A stretch of DNA of 64,000 nucleotides from Methylobacterium sp. J-068 (GTDB lineage Bacteria; Pseudomonadota; Alphaproteobacteria; Rhizobiales; Beijerinckiaceae): contig NZ_JAKSXY010000078.1 in assembly GCF_022829445.1 (NCBI RefSeq), positions 32,048 to 96,047 of the forward strand, written 5' to 3'. How positions within the stretch are numbered: the first letter of the stretch is position 1; the number at the start of each line of letters is the position of its first letter. The notes under the pieces are model-generated. The model saw nothing but the letters and a program-made list of their open reading frames with translations. It had not been told where the DNA came from and did no database searches. The position numbers and the translations under genes are program-made. Shown here piece by piece: positions 36,235-46,002 of this stretch.

Positions 36235-37440
36235 ATGGTCTTCCGCTTTCGGAATCTGCCCTTCCGGAATCCGATCCGCCCGACGGCGCTGCTCGTCTTC
36301 GGAGCCCTGACGGCCGGCTCGCCCGCCTCGGCCGCGCCGGGCAAGGCGTTCGCGCCGATCCCGGCCGCGACGCTCGCGCTGATGCAGGCCAGGGGCACCA
36401 CCGCCGCCGCGCCGGTGCTGTTCCGGGCTTACAAGAAGGAATCCGAGATCGAGGTCTGGAAGCGGGCGGCCAGCGGCCGCTTCGTTCACGTGAAAACCTT
36501 CCCGATCTGCCGCTGGTCGGGCCAGCTCGGGCCCAAGCGCAAGACCGGCGACCGCCAGACGCCGGAGGGGTTCTACACCGTGCCCCAGCGGCAGATGAAC
36601 CCGAATTCGAGCTACTACCTCTCCTTCGACGTCGGCTATCCCAACGCCTACGACCGCGCCCAGGGCTCCACCGGTTCGGCCGTGATGGTGCACGGGGTCT
36701 GCTCGTCGATGGGCTGCTTCGCCATGACGGACCAGGTGGTGGGCGAGATCTACGCCATCGCCCGTGAGGCCTTCGCGGGTGGGCAGGCCGCGTTCCAGTT
36801 CCAGTCCTATCCGTTCCGGATGACGGCCGCGAACATGGCCCGCCACCGCACCGACCCCAACATCGCCTTCTGGCGCCAGCTCAAGGAGGGGGCCGACCGG
36901 TTCGAGGCCACGGGCGAGGAGCCGGTCGTCGGCGTGGTCGCCGGGCGCTACGCCTTCGCGCCGTACCGGGATCCCGCCAAGGAGGCCCTGGCCACCGCCC
37001 ATCGCAGCGCCGAGGAGGCGCGCATCGCGGCCCTGGTGGAGGAGGGGAGCGCGGCCGTGCGCACCACCTATTCCGACGGGGCGCAGCACCCGTTCTGGGC
37101 GGCGCTCGCCGCGAAGGGCACGTCCCTCGGCGATGTGAGCCGGCCGGAGGCCCTGGCCTATGCGGGCCAGGAGGTGGTCGTCATCGCCGCCCGGCCGCGC
37201 CCGCTTCCCGTGGCGGAGGCGGTGTGGTCGCGCTGGATCGCGCCGGCCTCGCCCCTGTCGCGCACCCGGATGCCGGGCTTCGTCCCCGCCTACGAGCAGG
37301 CGGCGCCGGCCTTCGCGCCGCTTCTCACCTCCTATGCGCAGACCTGGCCGCGCGTCGTCGGCCTCACCCTCTCGGGTGCCCTGCGGGCGCCGGACATCGC
37401 CGCCGCCGGGGGCGCGGTCGAGGTGGTGGCGCAGCGATGA
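36235..37440 (+). CDS. L,D-transpeptidase (YafK-like)
   Basis: 401 residues with a signal peptide (TALLVFGALTAGSPASA). The catalytic segment is MVHGVCSSMGCFAM (about residues 145-158), matching HGxxSxGC, with Cys as the nucleophile. RWSGQLGPKRKTGDRQTPEGFY upstream is the standard YkuD-fold lead-in (G-x-K-x-x-G-D-x-x-TPEG). It would cross-link peptidoglycan or attach/detach lipoproteins in the periplasm. The C-terminal ~200 residues extend beyond the usual core, as in YafK homologs. ATG 36235 starts the signal peptide; upstream in-frame sequence lies within the neighbouring gene. Confidence 0.9.
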   Translation: MVFRFRNLPFRNPIRPTALLVFGALTAGSPASAAPGKAFAPIPAATLALMQARGTTAAAPVLFRAYKKESEIEVWKRAASGRFVHVKTFPICRWSGQLGPKRKTGDRQTPEGFYTVPQRQMNPNSSYYLSFDVGYPNAYDRAQGSTGSAVMVHGVCSSMGCFAMTDQVVGEIYAIAREAFAGGQAAFQFQSYPFRMTAANMARHRTDPNIAFWRQLKEGADRFEATGEEPVVGVVAGRYAFAPYRDPAKEALATAHRSAEEARIAALVEEGSAAVRTTYSDGAQHPFWAALAAKGTSLGDVSRPEALAYAGQEVVVIAARPRPLPVAEAVWSRWIAPASPLSRTRMPGFVPAYEQAAPAFAPLLTSYAQTWPRVVGLTLSGALRAPDIAAAGGAVEVVAQR

Positions 37441-37686
37441 AACGGGCTTGTGGCCAGGGGGGCACGGGCGGTTGATAACGTTGCCGGCAAGATGTTTCCG
37501 CCCCCGGCGATGTGCGGACTCGCACATCGGGCCTTCCGGCAGGTTACTACCTCAGAGCAGTTCCACTTCGATCCCGGTAATTTGATCCCGGCACCTGCCT
37601 GATCGCCGACCCGCGAGAACTGGATCGCGTCGGCGCGACGAAGGGCACCCGATCTTAACGGGATCGGGGCACATGGTAATCGAGCG

Positions 37687-38586
37687 ATGACCCTCTCTCC
37701 CCGCCTCCTCGCGGATGACGGCCTCACCCTGAAATTCTGGGGTGTGCGCGGTTCGACGCCCGTCAGCGGCCCGGATTACACCGAGTTCGGCGGCAACACG
37801 CCCTGCCTGGAAATCCGCTGCGGCGAGCGCCTGTTCCTGCTCGACGCGGGCTCGGGCCTCAACGCCTGCGGCCGGCACCATCGCGACGCGATGCCGAAGG
37901 AGATCGACCTCCTCTTCAGTCACCTGCACCTCGACCACACCGCCGGGCTGCCGTTCTTCAAACCCGTGGTGCTCGATCCCTCCCGGACCCTCAACACCTA
38001 TTGCGGCAACCTCGACGGGCAGAGCGCCGAGGCCGCCCTCGACCGTCTGTTCTCGCCGCCGCTGTTTCCCGTCACCCTCGACATCATTCCCTGCCGGCTG
38101 GCCCATCACGGCTTCCGGGCGGGCGAGCGGCTGACCTTCGCCGACGGCGCCACCGTCGACACCATCCTGCTCAACCATCCCCAGGGCTCGGTCGGCTACC
38201 GCTTCGATCATGCGGGGCGCCGCCTCTGCGTGATCAGCGACATCGAGCACAGCGACCCCTGGCCCGATACGGCCCTGACGGACTTCGTGCGGGACGCCGA
38301 CCTCGTGGTCTATGACGGCATGTTCACCGAGGGTGAGTACCCGGTCTGCAAGGGCTGGGGCCACTCGACCTGGCAGAAGGGCGTGGAACTGGCGCAGGCC
38401 GCCGGCGTGAAGGCCCTCGCCATCATCCACCTGCATCCGTGCCACACCGACACGATGCTCCTCAGCGTGGAGGCGGACATGCAGGCCGTGATGCCCACCG
38501 CCTTCATCGCCCGCGAGCGCCAGACCATCGCGGTCGGCGAGCCGGTCTGCGCCGTGCCCGCCCTGGCCCTGGCGCGGACGGCCTGA
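37687..38586 (+). CDS. Metallo-beta-lactamase fold hydrolase
   Basis: 299-residue cytoplasmic protein. The metal motif is HLHLDH (about residue 79) with upstream LKFWGVRGSTPVSG and GGNTPCLEIR, and later VISDIEH and HSTWQKGVELA. This is the Lactamase_B_2 group that includes cyclic-phosphate phosphodiesterases (PhnP-like) and RNase Z-like enzymes; GVRGSTP...GGNT is typical. Substrate is not known. The stretch upstream (37441-37686) has no clear promoter. Confidence 0.85.
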   Translation: MTLSPRLLADDGLTLKFWGVRGSTPVSGPDYTEFGGNTPCLEIRCGERLFLLDAGSGLNACGRHHRDAMPKEIDLLFSHLHLDHTAGLPFFKPVVLDPSRTLNTYCGNLDGQSAEAALDRLFSPPLFPVTLDIIPCRLAHHGFRAGERLTFADGATVDTILLNHPQGSVGYRFDHAGRRLCVISDIEHSDPWPDTALTDFVRDADLVVYDGMFTEGEYPVCKGWGHSTWQKGVELAQAAGVKALAIIHLHPCHTDTMLLSVEADMQAVMPTAFIARERQTIAVGEPVCAVPALALARTA

Positions 38587-38636
38587 GCCGGGGTTCTCTC
38601 GCGGGCGAGCCCGGCGACGGTACGATCCGCGCCCGG

Positions 38637-39164
38637 CTATCGTCCGCGCGACGGCGGAATCAGGTCGGCCGGGATGCGGCGCGGGTCGCGATACAGGTCC
38701 TTCAGGGCCGCGCGCACCGCCTCGGTCCAGCGCCCGGTCCCGTCATCGTCGGGATGTCCGTTCGCGTAGGCCGCGAGCCAGACGTCGATCTCCTCGTCGT
38801 CGAGATGGATCGTCCCGACCCGTTCGCGGAAACGGACGAGGTTGGAGCGGGCGCGCAACTCGCTCTCGTCCTCCCGAAGGTCGTCGCGCGTCTCCCGGAC
38901 CGAGACGAGTTGCGTGGCCGAGGACAGGGTCGCGCGCTCGAAGGCCAGGACGGCGCCCAGGCGAAGGTCCGGCCCGACCCGATCGAGCCCCGCGCGCCTG
39001 TCCCAGGCATCCTGCATCGCCTGGGCCGTCACGGCGGCCACGGTATGGTCCCGGAAGAAGCGCAGGCTCGGTCTGTCGCGATCCCCGGTCGGCTCCACCC
39101 GGAGCCGGTCGAGAACCCAGGCCTCCACCAGCGAAGGCACGAGGATGGGGTGATAGAGCTGCAT
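38637..39164 (-). CDS. Hypothetical protein with acidic Asp/Glu-rich tail
   Basis: 175 residues, not recognised. It begins MQLYHPILVPSLVEAWVLDR, continues with FFRDHTVAAVTAQAMQDAWD and has an acidic stretch (TIHLDDEEIDVWLAAY) followed by NGHPDDDGTGRWTEAVRAAL. No signal peptide or membrane segment, so cytoplasmic. ATG 39164 is preferred over one 27 bases upstream that adds a Pro-rich leader. Codon use looks like the neighbours, so it is probably a native gene. Confidence 0.6.
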   Translation of the reverse strand: MQLYHPILVPSLVEAWVLDRLRVEPTGDRDRPSLRFFRDHTVAAVTAQAMQDAWDRRAGLDRVGPDLRLGAVLAFERATLSSATQLVSVRETRDDLREDESELRARSNLVRFRERVGTIHLDDEEIDVWLAAYANGHPDDDGTGRWTEAVRAALKDLYRDPRRIPADLIPPSRGR

Positions 39165-39315
39165 GGGGACCTGACGGGCCGGGGGAAACACGTCCCCACG
39201 TCATCGCATGCCATCGACGGGCCGGTCGACGGGGTGTGGCCCGGCTCCGACCGACCGAGGTTCCGTGGGCGCCGGTCTCGGACCAAATCCGCCATCCCGA
39301 AGGGATCGACCGGTA

Positions 39316-40662
39316 TTACTGCGTCCGGCTCGCCGCGCTGACGCGCCAGATCACCTTGCCGACATCGTCCGACACGAGCAGGGCCCCGGTCTTGTCGAGG
39401 ATGACGCCGACCGGACGTCCCTGCGCCTTCTCGTCGGCAGTGAGGAACCCGGTGAGCGCGTCGACCGGCTGGCCGGTCGGCTTCCCGTCCTTGAAGGGCA
39501 CGTAGATCACCTTGTAGCCGCTCTTCGGCCGGCGGTTCCACGAGCCGTGCTGGGCGACGAAGAGGCCGCTCTTCCAGGCCTCCGGCAGGCTGCTCGCCTG
39601 TGAGAAGGCGATGCCGAGGGAGGCCGTGTGGGTGCCGACCGCATAATCCGGCGCGAGCGCCTTGGCGACGAGATCGGGCTTCTGCGGCTGCACCCGCTCG
39701 TCCACGTGGCTGCCCCAGTAGCTGTAGGGCCAGCCGTAGAAGCCGCCCTCCCGCACGGAGGTGACGTAGTCCGGCACGAGGTCGCTGCCGATCTCGTCGC
39801 GCTCGTTCACCGCCGTCCAGAGCGTGCCCGTCACCGGTTCGAAGCCGAGGCCGTTGGGATTGCGCAGGCCCGTCGCGTATTCGCGCATCTGCTTCGTGGA
39901 AATCGTGTATTCCCAGATCGCCGCGCGGCCCACCTCCTTGTCGAGGCCGTTCTCCCCGACATTGCTGTTCGAGCCCACTGTCACGAACAGCTTCTTGCCG
40001 TCCGGGCTGGCGATGACGTTCTTGGTCCAGTGGTGATTGATGCCGGACGGCAGATCGACGACCTTCTCGGGCGTCGCCGTGATCTCGGTCTGGCCCGGCT
40101 GGTAGGGCACCTTCACCAGCGCGTCCGCGTTGGCGACGTAGAGGTCGTTGCCGACCAGGGCCATGCCGAAGGGCGAGTGCAGGCCCTTGAGGAGCACGTG
40201 GCGCTCCTCCGCGACTCCGTCGCCGTCCGCGTCGCGCAGGAGCACGATGCGCTCGGGGCTCTTCACCCCCGCTCCGGCCAGGCTCTTGACCTTGTCGGCC
40301 ACCCAATCGGCGATGCCGGTGGAGGGATCGTCGGTCTGCGGCTTGTTGGCCTCCGCCACCAGCACGTCGCCGTTCGGCAGCAGGGCCATCCAGCGCGGAT
40401 GCTCGAAGCCCTCCGCATAGGCCGCGACCTGGAGCCCCGCCGCCGCCTGGGGCTTGGCACCGTTCTCCCAGCGGGCGACGCGGGCGATGTTCACCGTCGG
40501 CATCAGGGTGGCGTTGGGAGCGGGCAGCGTCGGACTGGGCCCCTGGCCGGCCGCCGCGTCGAGGCTCGCGCTCTCCGGGTAGACGATGAAGCGCACGAAG
40601 GCGGCGCCCCCCAGGAGAACCACGGCGAGGGCCGCGAGGCCCAGTTTCGATCGGGTCCGCAT
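39316..40662 (-). CDS. Sorbosone dehydrogenase-like soluble beta-propeller oxidoreductase
   Basis: 448 residues with one N-terminal membrane/signal segment ([21 protein letters not shown]). The body is a six-bladed propeller of the PQQ-type sugar dehydrogenase / sorbosone dehydrogenase family: [72 protein letters not shown] and [18 protein letters not shown]. These proteins bind PQQ and oxidise sugars or aldehydes in the periplasm, and PQQ is abundant in methylotrophs. The substrate is not determined. ATG 40662 follows AAGTGG; GTG 40671 is an alternative. Confidence 0.87.
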   Translation of the reverse strand: MRTRSKLGLAALAVVLLGGAAFVRFIVYPESASLDAAAGQGPSPTLPAPNATLMPTVNIARVARWENGAKPQAAAGLQVAAYAEGFEHPRWMALLPNGDVLVAEANKPQTDDPSTGIADWVADKVKSLAGAGVKSPERIVLLRDADGDGVAEERHVLLKGLHSPFGMALVGNDLYVANADALVKVPYQPGQTEITATPEKVVDLPSGINHHWTKNVIASPDGKKLFVTVGSNSNVGENGLDKEVGRAAIWEYTISTKQMREYATGLRNPNGLGFEPVTGTLWTAVNERDEIGSDLVPDYVTSVREGGFYGWPYSYWGSHVDERVQPQKPDLVAKALAPDYAVGTHTASLGIAFSQASSLPEAWKSGLFVAQHGSWNRRPKSGYKVIYVPFKDGKPTGQPVDALTGFLTADEKAQGRPVGVILDKTGALLVSDDVGKVIWRVSAASRTQ

Positions 40663-40829
40663 GACAACCACTTCACTGGCGCGCCCGGTGCGGGCACTGT
40701 CTCACGGGATTAAGCGCCGAGCGCGGCTTTTGCTCCGTGACGCGCGCCTCGGGGTCGGCCGTGCCCGCTCGTCACGACCCGTGCCCGGCCTGCCTGTTTC
40801 GGCCCGTCCGCTTCGGCTAGGATGTCCGG

Positions 40830-41471
40830 ATGCACAGGCCCGCCGCTTCTCGTCCGCTGCGCCGAATCACGATGGCTCTCCTGCTCGGCGGATCGGCCGT
40901 GCGGGCGGACGCCGCCCTCGCGCAGGGCGTTCCGTCCCTGATGGGCTTCGGAGCATTGCCGTCCTTCGCTTGGCCCGACTCTTGGCCGCGATCGACCGGA
41001 GAGGAGGCGAGCCGCTGGACCGGCTCCTATGCCCGCATGTCGACCGGCTTCGAGGTCGCCTCGTCGCGGCGCTTCGGCGGCTATGCGGGGCCGACCTTCG
41101 GCGTCGAGGGCGGCCGGATCTGGCAGGAGGGCCGGTTCCTCTACGGCGTCGTCGGCGGGTTCGATTATCTCGCCGTGAACGGCGGCGGCCCCATGCCGGG
41201 CTTCGGAGGCTTCACCTACACGCGGGACTTCGCCGGGGCGCTGCAGTTGCAGGTCGGGACGCTCCTGACGCCCGATGTGCTGCTCTACGCCAAGGCGGGG
41301 GGCTCGGCCGTGCACGAGACCTTGCGCCTCGGGGCCACGTCGGTCGCGCAGCCCTTCACGCGCTCGGACATCGCGATCCGCCCGGATGCCCGCGTCGGAG
41401 TCGAGTGGGCGGTGACCGACCGCCTCTCGCTGGCGGTCGAGGCGGGCGTGGTCGGCCGCGGCCTGCGCTGA
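40830..41471 (+). CDS. Predicted secreted beta-barrel-like protein
   Basis: 213 residues with a signal peptide (LRRITMALLLGGSAVRADAALA). The mature part alternates aromatic and small residues in beta-strand style (GSYARMSTGFEVASSRRFGG, GGRIWQEGRFLYGVVGGFDY, ALQLQVGTLLTPDVLLYAKAGG, RVGVEWAVTDRLSLAVEAG), as in small porin-like outer-membrane proteins of Rhizobiales. It is possibly an outer-membrane beta-barrel; the family was not identified further. Confidence 0.7.
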   Translation: MHRPAASRPLRRITMALLLGGSAVRADAALAQGVPSLMGFGALPSFAWPDSWPRSTGEEASRWTGSYARMSTGFEVASSRRFGGYAGPTFGVEGGRIWQEGRFLYGVVGGFDYLAVNGGGPMPGFGGFTYTRDFAGALQLQVGTLLTPDVLLYAKAGGSAVHETLRLGATSVAQPFTRSDIAIRPDARVGVEWAVTDRLSLAVEAGVVGRGLR

Positions 41472-41490
41472 CGCGGCCCCGCGCCGCGCC

Positions 41491-42477
41491 TCATCGCGAA
41501 ACCGGGTCCCAGGGCGCCGCCACCTCGCGATACCCCTCGGGGGTCTTCTCCAGGTGGCCGACGCCCGGGAAGGGATAGTGGAAGCCCTGGAGCAGGGTGC
41601 GCTCGGCCGCGATCCGGTCGTAGACCCGGCGGCGCGTGGCCTCGGCCTGGGCGGGGTCCGCATCGTACATCACGTGCCAGCCCGGATGGCGGGCGAACAG
41701 CACCGGCACGTTGGTCACGTCGGATTGCACGAAGAGGCTCCGGTCGCCCGAGGCGAGCAGGAACGACGTGTGCCCCGGCGTGTGGCCGGGCGTTCCCACC
41801 GCCGTCAGGCCCGGCGCGACCTCCCGCTCCCAGGCATAGGGCGTGACCTTGCGGGCGAGCGCGTCGAACACCCGGCGGGCGTTGCGGAACCCGTCCTGCG
41901 GCCGGCCGGCCGGGGCTCGGCTCATCGCGCCGTCATCCATCCAGTAGGCCCATTCCGCCTCGGGCACGAGGATCTCGGCGTTCGGGAAGGCGGCCTGGCC
42001 CTCCGGCGTCACGAGGCCGTTCACGTGGTCGCCGTGGAAGTGCGAGATCACCACCGCGTCGATGGTGCTCGGGTCGAAGCCGGCGGCCTTCAGGTTGGCG
42101 TGGAACTGCCCGACGGCGCCCCGGCTCGCCTGGAAGGCGGCCTCGCCGTTGCCGGTGTCGATGACGATGCGCCGGCCCCCGGTCTCGATCACCAGCGGGG
42201 TGAAGGGCACCGTGAGCGTCGCGCCGTCGCGAAAATCGGCGACGAGCGCCGCCGACACCGCGGCGCGGTCCGCGTTGAGTACGAAGCGCTCGGGCAGCGG
42301 AAAACTGTTGGCGCCGTCCGTCACGGCCGTGACGCGCGCCTCGCCGACCCGGTAGCGATAGTATCCGGGCGCCTGGCGCGGCTCCGCCGCCGCCGCCGCC
42401 CCGGCCGGCCGCGTGCCCGCGAGGGCGGAGGCCGCGAGCGCGCCCGCGAGGATCGTCCGTCGGGTCGTCTCGGTCAT
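41491..42477 (-). CDS. Exported metallo-beta-lactamase fold hydrolase
   Basis: 328 residues. A twin-arginine-like signal (TRRTILAGALAASALAG) precedes the mature enzyme. Metal motif HFHGDH at about residue 140 with upstream GRRIVIDTGNGE; GTPGHTPGHTSFLL and QSDVTN supply later ligands; YPFPGVGHLEK near the end. The family contains quorum-quenching lactonases and various esterases, so the substrate is open. It is convergent with the 40830 gene and shares a direction with the DsbA and MFS genes behind it. Confidence 0.85.
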   Translation of the reverse strand: MTETTRRTILAGALAASALAGTRPAGAAAAAEPRQAPGYYRYRVGEARVTAVTDGANSFPLPERFVLNADRAAVSAALVADFRDGATLTVPFTPLVIETGGRRIVIDTGNGEAAFQASRGAVGQFHANLKAAGFDPSTIDAVVISHFHGDHVNGLVTPEGQAAFPNAEILVPEAEWAYWMDDGAMSRAPAGRPQDGFRNARRVFDALARKVTPYAWEREVAPGLTAVGTPGHTPGHTSFLLASGDRSLFVQSDVTNVPVLFARHPGWHVMYDADPAQAEATRRRVYDRIAAERTLLQGFHYPFPGVGHLEKTPEGYREVAAPWDPVSR

Positions 42478-42542
42478 GGGAAGCACCTTCCGGTTTTCGG
42501 CCGCCGCGTTCGCGGGAAGCGAAAGCCGGTTCGCGTCGTCCG

Positions 42543-43205
42543 TCAATCCCGTTGCGGTGCCTCGACCGCGTCGCGGTCCGCCTGACGTCGCCGGATCAGG
42601 TCGATCCAGTGTTCGCGCGTCTGCGCGCCGGAGACGGCCCGGCCCTCGTCGACGATGAAGAACGGCACGCCGCCGATCGCCATCCGGGCCGCCTGCGCCT
42701 CGAGCCCGACGATCCGGTCCGAGAGGTCCGTGCGCGCCAGCGCGGCGTTCGCTGCGTTCGGGGCGAGCCCTGAAGCTCGTGCCAGGCGCAGCAGCACGGC
42801 CCGGTCGCCGATATCCTCGCCCTGCTCGAAATAGGCTCGGAACAAGCCCTCCACGAGGGCCTCGCCGCGACCCGCCTCCTGCCCCGCCGCGATCAGCCGG
42901 TGCGCGTCGCGCGTGTTCGGCGTGCGGCGCATGCGCTCGAACGCGAAGGCGATGCCCTCCGCCTGCCCGTATTCCGTCATCTGCGCGTCGAGCTGGGCGC
43001 TGCGTGCGAGCCCGAACTTCCGATCGCGGTACACGGCCCGCGCGACGCCCTCCGGCGGCATGTCCGGGTTCAGTTCGAAGGGCAGCCACGTCACCGTCGT
43101 CGTATCGCGCAGGCCGAGTCCGTCGAGGGCGTGCTCGAGGCGGCGCTTGCCCAGGAAGCACCAGGGACAGATCACGTCCGAGAACACCGAGATCGTCAGG
43201 GACAT
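42543..43205 (-). CDS. DsbA-family oxidoreductase (FrnE-like)
   Basis: 220 residues. CPWC active site in SDVICPWCFLGKRRLE near residue 12, cis-Pro loop GGVPFFIVDE near residue 180, and RMRRTPNTRDAHRLIAAGQE in the helical insert define the FrnE/2-hydroxychromene isomerase-like group. No signal peptide, so it acts in the cytoplasm, where such proteins isomerise disulfides or process thiol adducts. The start follows a GGAAGGAAAC ribosome site. It lies 31 bp from the MFS gene upstream. Confidence 0.9.
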   Translation of the reverse strand: MSLTISVFSDVICPWCFLGKRRLEHALDGLGLRDTTTVTWLPFELNPDMPPEGVARAVYRDRKFGLARSAQLDAQMTEYGQAEGIAFAFERMRRTPNTRDAHRLIAAGQEAGRGEALVEGLFRAYFEQGEDIGDRAVLLRLARASGLAPNAANAALARTDLSDRIVGLEAQAARMAIGGVPFFIVDEGRAVSGAQTREHWIDLIRRRQADRDAVEAPQRD

Positions 43206-43236
43206 CGGGGTTTCCTTCCCGTTGATGGAGCGGCGC

Positions 43237-44379
43237 TCATCGCGGCGGCGTGGCCAGCCGCCGCGCGGTGACGAGGCCGAGCCCCGCGATGACGACCGCG
43301 CAGAGGCTGAGCGCGACGAGCTGCCCGAGGCTCTGGAGCGCGCCGCCGAGGATCGCGACGCCGAGCGCCTGCCCGCAGAAGAACGAGAAGGCATGGAGCG
43401 CCACCGCCGAGGCCCGCGCGGTCGGCGCCACCTCGGTGACCTGCACCTGGAAGGTGTTGTGGAGCATGTAGAAGCCGAGCCCCATGGCCACCAGGGCGGC
43501 GCAATCGACCTGCCAGCGTCCGGCGAGCCCGATGGTGACCAGGGCCCCGGCACAGATGAGCCCGCCGCCGATCAGCATCCGCGACATCCCGAGGAAGCGC
43601 AGGAGCAGGCCGACGGAGAACGCGTAGAGCAGCCCGCCCGCCGCGAAACCCGCGAGCGCCAGGCCCGCCTCGCGGGCACCGCCCTCGCCGCGCGCCTCGA
43701 TCAGCGGCGCGAGATGCGGGAAGATCCCGAAGACCGCGATCGCCTCGATGAACACGGCCCCGAACAGCACCCGTGCGCGCGGGTTCGCGACGATGTCGCG
43801 GTAGCGCGTCACCGCCGTGCGGAAATCCGGCCGCCGGGGCGGCGCGCCCGCGCTGCGGTCGAACCCGAGGATCGCCGCGCCGCAGCCGAGGGCGGCCACC
43901 CCCGCCGTGATGGCGAACACGCCCGCCCAGCCGATCGCGCCCTCGATCAGGCCGGCGAAGGTCGAGCCGGAGAGCTGCCCGAGGATCACCGCCACGAGGA
44001 AGCGGCCGATGGCCACCTGCCGGCGCTCGATCGGGATGCGGTCGCCCATCAGCGCCAGGGCGAGGGGCACGACGCCGCCGGCGCTGCCCCCCGCCACCAT
44101 GCGCAGGACGAAGAGCGTGCCGAGGTCGGTGGTCAGGGCGCAGCAGGCGAGTGCCAGGGTGAGGATGCCGAGACAGATCGCGATGATGCGCTCCTTGCCG
44201 AGCGCATCGCCCACCGGGCCGAGGATCGGCTGGATCAGCGCGTAGGGCAGGGCGAAGGCGGTGGAGAGCAGCGCCACGGTGTGCGGATCGCTCCGCAGGT
44301 CGCGCGCCAGCACCCCGACCAGCGGCTCGATGGAGCGGCCCGCGAAGGTGCTGGCGAAACCGGCCGCCGCCAGGATCAC
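43237..44379 (-). CDS. MFS transporter
   Basis: 380 residues with about twelve membrane helices. GRSIEPLVGVLARDLRSDPH, IQPILGPVGDALGKERIIA (Gly-x-x-x-D-x-x-Gly-Lys/Arg loop 2 motif) and IPIERRQVAIGRFL place it among sugar/drug efflux MFS proteins. The start is GTG 44379; no better ATG exists close by, and upstream in-frame codons (TRLIV before MILA) suggest helix 1 may begin slightly earlier. It shares direction with the DsbA-family and metallo-beta-lactamase genes behind it. Confidence 0.82.
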   Translation of the reverse strand: MILAAAGFASTFAGRSIEPLVGVLARDLRSDPHTVALLSTAFALPYALIQPILGPVGDALGKERIIAICLGILTLALACCALTTDLGTLFVLRMVAGGSAGGVVPLALALMGDRIPIERRQVAIGRFLVAVILGQLSGSTFAGLIEGAIGWAGVFAITAGVAALGCGAAILGFDRSAGAPPRRPDFRTAVTRYRDIVANPRARVLFGAVFIEAIAVFGIFPHLAPLIEARGEGGAREAGLALAGFAAGGLLYAFSVGLLLRFLGMSRMLIGGGLICAGALVTIGLAGRWQVDCAALVAMGLGFYMLHNTFQVQVTEVAPTARASAVALHAFSFFCGQALGVAILGGALQSLGQLVALSLCAVVIAGLGLVTARRLATPPR

Positions 44380-44541
44380 GATCAGGCGCGTGGTCGAGAA
44401 CTCGGCCTTCAGGTCCGGTATCCTTGCAGGGCAGACGATCGGCCCGCGACCGCCGCGAAGCGATGCCTTCGCGCTTCGCCATACGGTGCGAAGGCCGGCC
44501 CGTCGATGCCGATCCGCCTCGACGTCACGTGCCGCCCGGCA

Positions 44542-46002
44542 TCAGGCCTGGACGCCCGCGCGGGCCACGTCGCCGGCATCGGGCAGTTCGGCGATGCGCC
44601 AGCACAGGTCCATGACCCGGCGGACCTGCGCGTCGGGCAGGATGCCCTCGGCGAGATCCGTGAACTTTGTCTCCAGCGCGGCATCGGACATCGGCCGCTC
44701 GACGCTGCCGATGGCGTGCTCGATGCGGCGGCTCAGGGCGCGCCCATCCTTCAGCACGACCGTCATCTCCACCTGCTCCGGCCTGATCGCCGGGTCGACG
44801 ACCGGCTTCACCCGGGCTCGGAGCGCGGCCACCACGGGATCGTTGACCGCCCGATCGCTGAACTGCCGCTCGCCGCCGGCCCCCTCCACCAGCGCCACCG
44901 CGACGGCGTGGTAGATGCTGAACTTGCCCTCAAGACCCGAGCGCGGTGCGGTCTTGCCGGTGAGTTCCAGCACCAGCGGATGCACCCGCATGTCCACCCG
45001 CTCGATCGCCTCCGCCGTGAGGTGGTTCTCGTTGCGCAGCTGCACGGCGGCATCGATGGCCGGATGCATGACGATGCCGCAGGCGAAGGGCTTGTAGGTG
45101 TTCAGCGCCGCCTCGTAGCGGGTGCCCAGCCCCTCGGTGATCTCGCGGTAATCCTGCTTCGTCGAGATGGTGTTGGCCCAGCCGCGCTTGGCCTCGATCA
45201 TCCCGTCCGAACTCGTGTAGTTCTTCGAAGCCAGGATCGCGGCGAACAGCCCGTTCGCGGCGGCCCGGCCGGGGTTGAAGCTCTTGTTCATGGAGCCGAA
45301 GGATTCGCGCAGGCCGACGGGCTGCGAGGCCGCGAGCCCGAGCGCCCAGACCATCTGCTGCTCACTCAGGCCCATCAGCTTGCCCGTGGCGGCGGCGGCG
45401 CCGAACACCCCCGCCGTTCCGGTGATGTGCCAGCCGACATCGTAGTGGTTGGGGTAGACGGCGTTGCCGATCCGGCACTCGGTCTCGACGCCGAGCACCA
45501 GGGCGTTGAGGAAATCCGCGCCCGAGACCGGATTCATCTCGGCATAGGCCAGGATCGCCGAGGCGACGGGGCCGGCGGGATGGATCACGGTCTTCAGGTG
45601 GGTGTCGTCGTAATCGAAGATGTGGCTCGCCACGCCGTTGAGGAAGGCGGCGTTCATGATGTCGAAGCGCTCGGGGCGCCCGAACAGCCCGGCCTGCGGC
45701 GGCCCCGAGAACGGCTTCAGGGCCGAGACCGCGACGTCCAGGGTCTCGTGGTGCGAGCCGCCGATGGCGACCCCGACCCAATTCAGGAGGGTGCGGGTGC
45801 CCTCGTGGCGGACGGAGGCGGGCAGGTCCGCGTAGCGGGCGCCGACCACGTAGCGGGCGAGGATCCGGGTGACTTCGGGCGGCACCGCCTTGGGCTCGGG
45901 CGGGGACGCAGCCTGCGCGGAGGGGACGCTGCCGCCGGTTCCCACGAGCGCGAGGCTCGCGCTTCGGAGCAGGGTACGGCGATCGATCGTCGGCATGGGC
46001 AT
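44542..46002 (-). CDS. Exported MmgE/PrpD-family protein
   Basis: 486 residues. The fold is MmgE/PrpD: SHIFDYDDTHLKTVIHPAGPVASAILA (DDTH core, here cited in part), NAVYPNHYDVGWHITGTAGVFGAAAATG and NGLFAAILASKNYTSS. Family members dehydrate 2-methylcitrate or related acids in the cytoplasm. Here a twin-arginine-like signal (IDRRTLLRSASLALVGTGGSVPSAQA) precedes the domain, so it is probably exported, which is unusual. Active-site conservation cannot be judged. No methylcitrate cycle genes are nearby. Confidence 0.82.
   Translation of the reverse strand: MPMPTIDRRTLLRSASLALVGTGGSVPSAQAASPPEPKAVPPEVTRILARYVVGARYADLPASVRHEGTRTLLNWVGVAIGGSHHETLDVAVSALKPFSGPPQAGLFGRPERFDIMNAAFLNGVASHIFDYDDTHLKTVIHPAGPVASAILAYAEMNPVSGADFLNALVLGVETECRIGNAVYPNHYDVGWHITGTAGVFGAAAATGKLMGLSEQQMVWALGLAASQPVGLRESFGSMNKSFNPGRAAANGLFAAILASKNYTSSDGMIEAKRGWANTISTKQDYREITEGLGTRYEAALNTYKPFACGIVMHPAIDAAVQLRNENHLTAEAIERVDMRVHPLVLELTGKTAPRSGLEGKFSIYHAVAVALVEGAGGERQFSDRAVNDPVVAALRARVKPVVDPAIRPEQVEMTVVLKDGRALSRRIEHAIGSVERPMSDAALETKFTDLAEGILPDAQVRRVMDLCWRIAELPDAGDVARAGVQA

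Noticed and set aside
44380..44541. Extended N-terminus for the MFS gene
   Set aside because: No ATG or strong ribosome site is present upstream of GTG 44379, although helix 1 could begin a few residues earlier.
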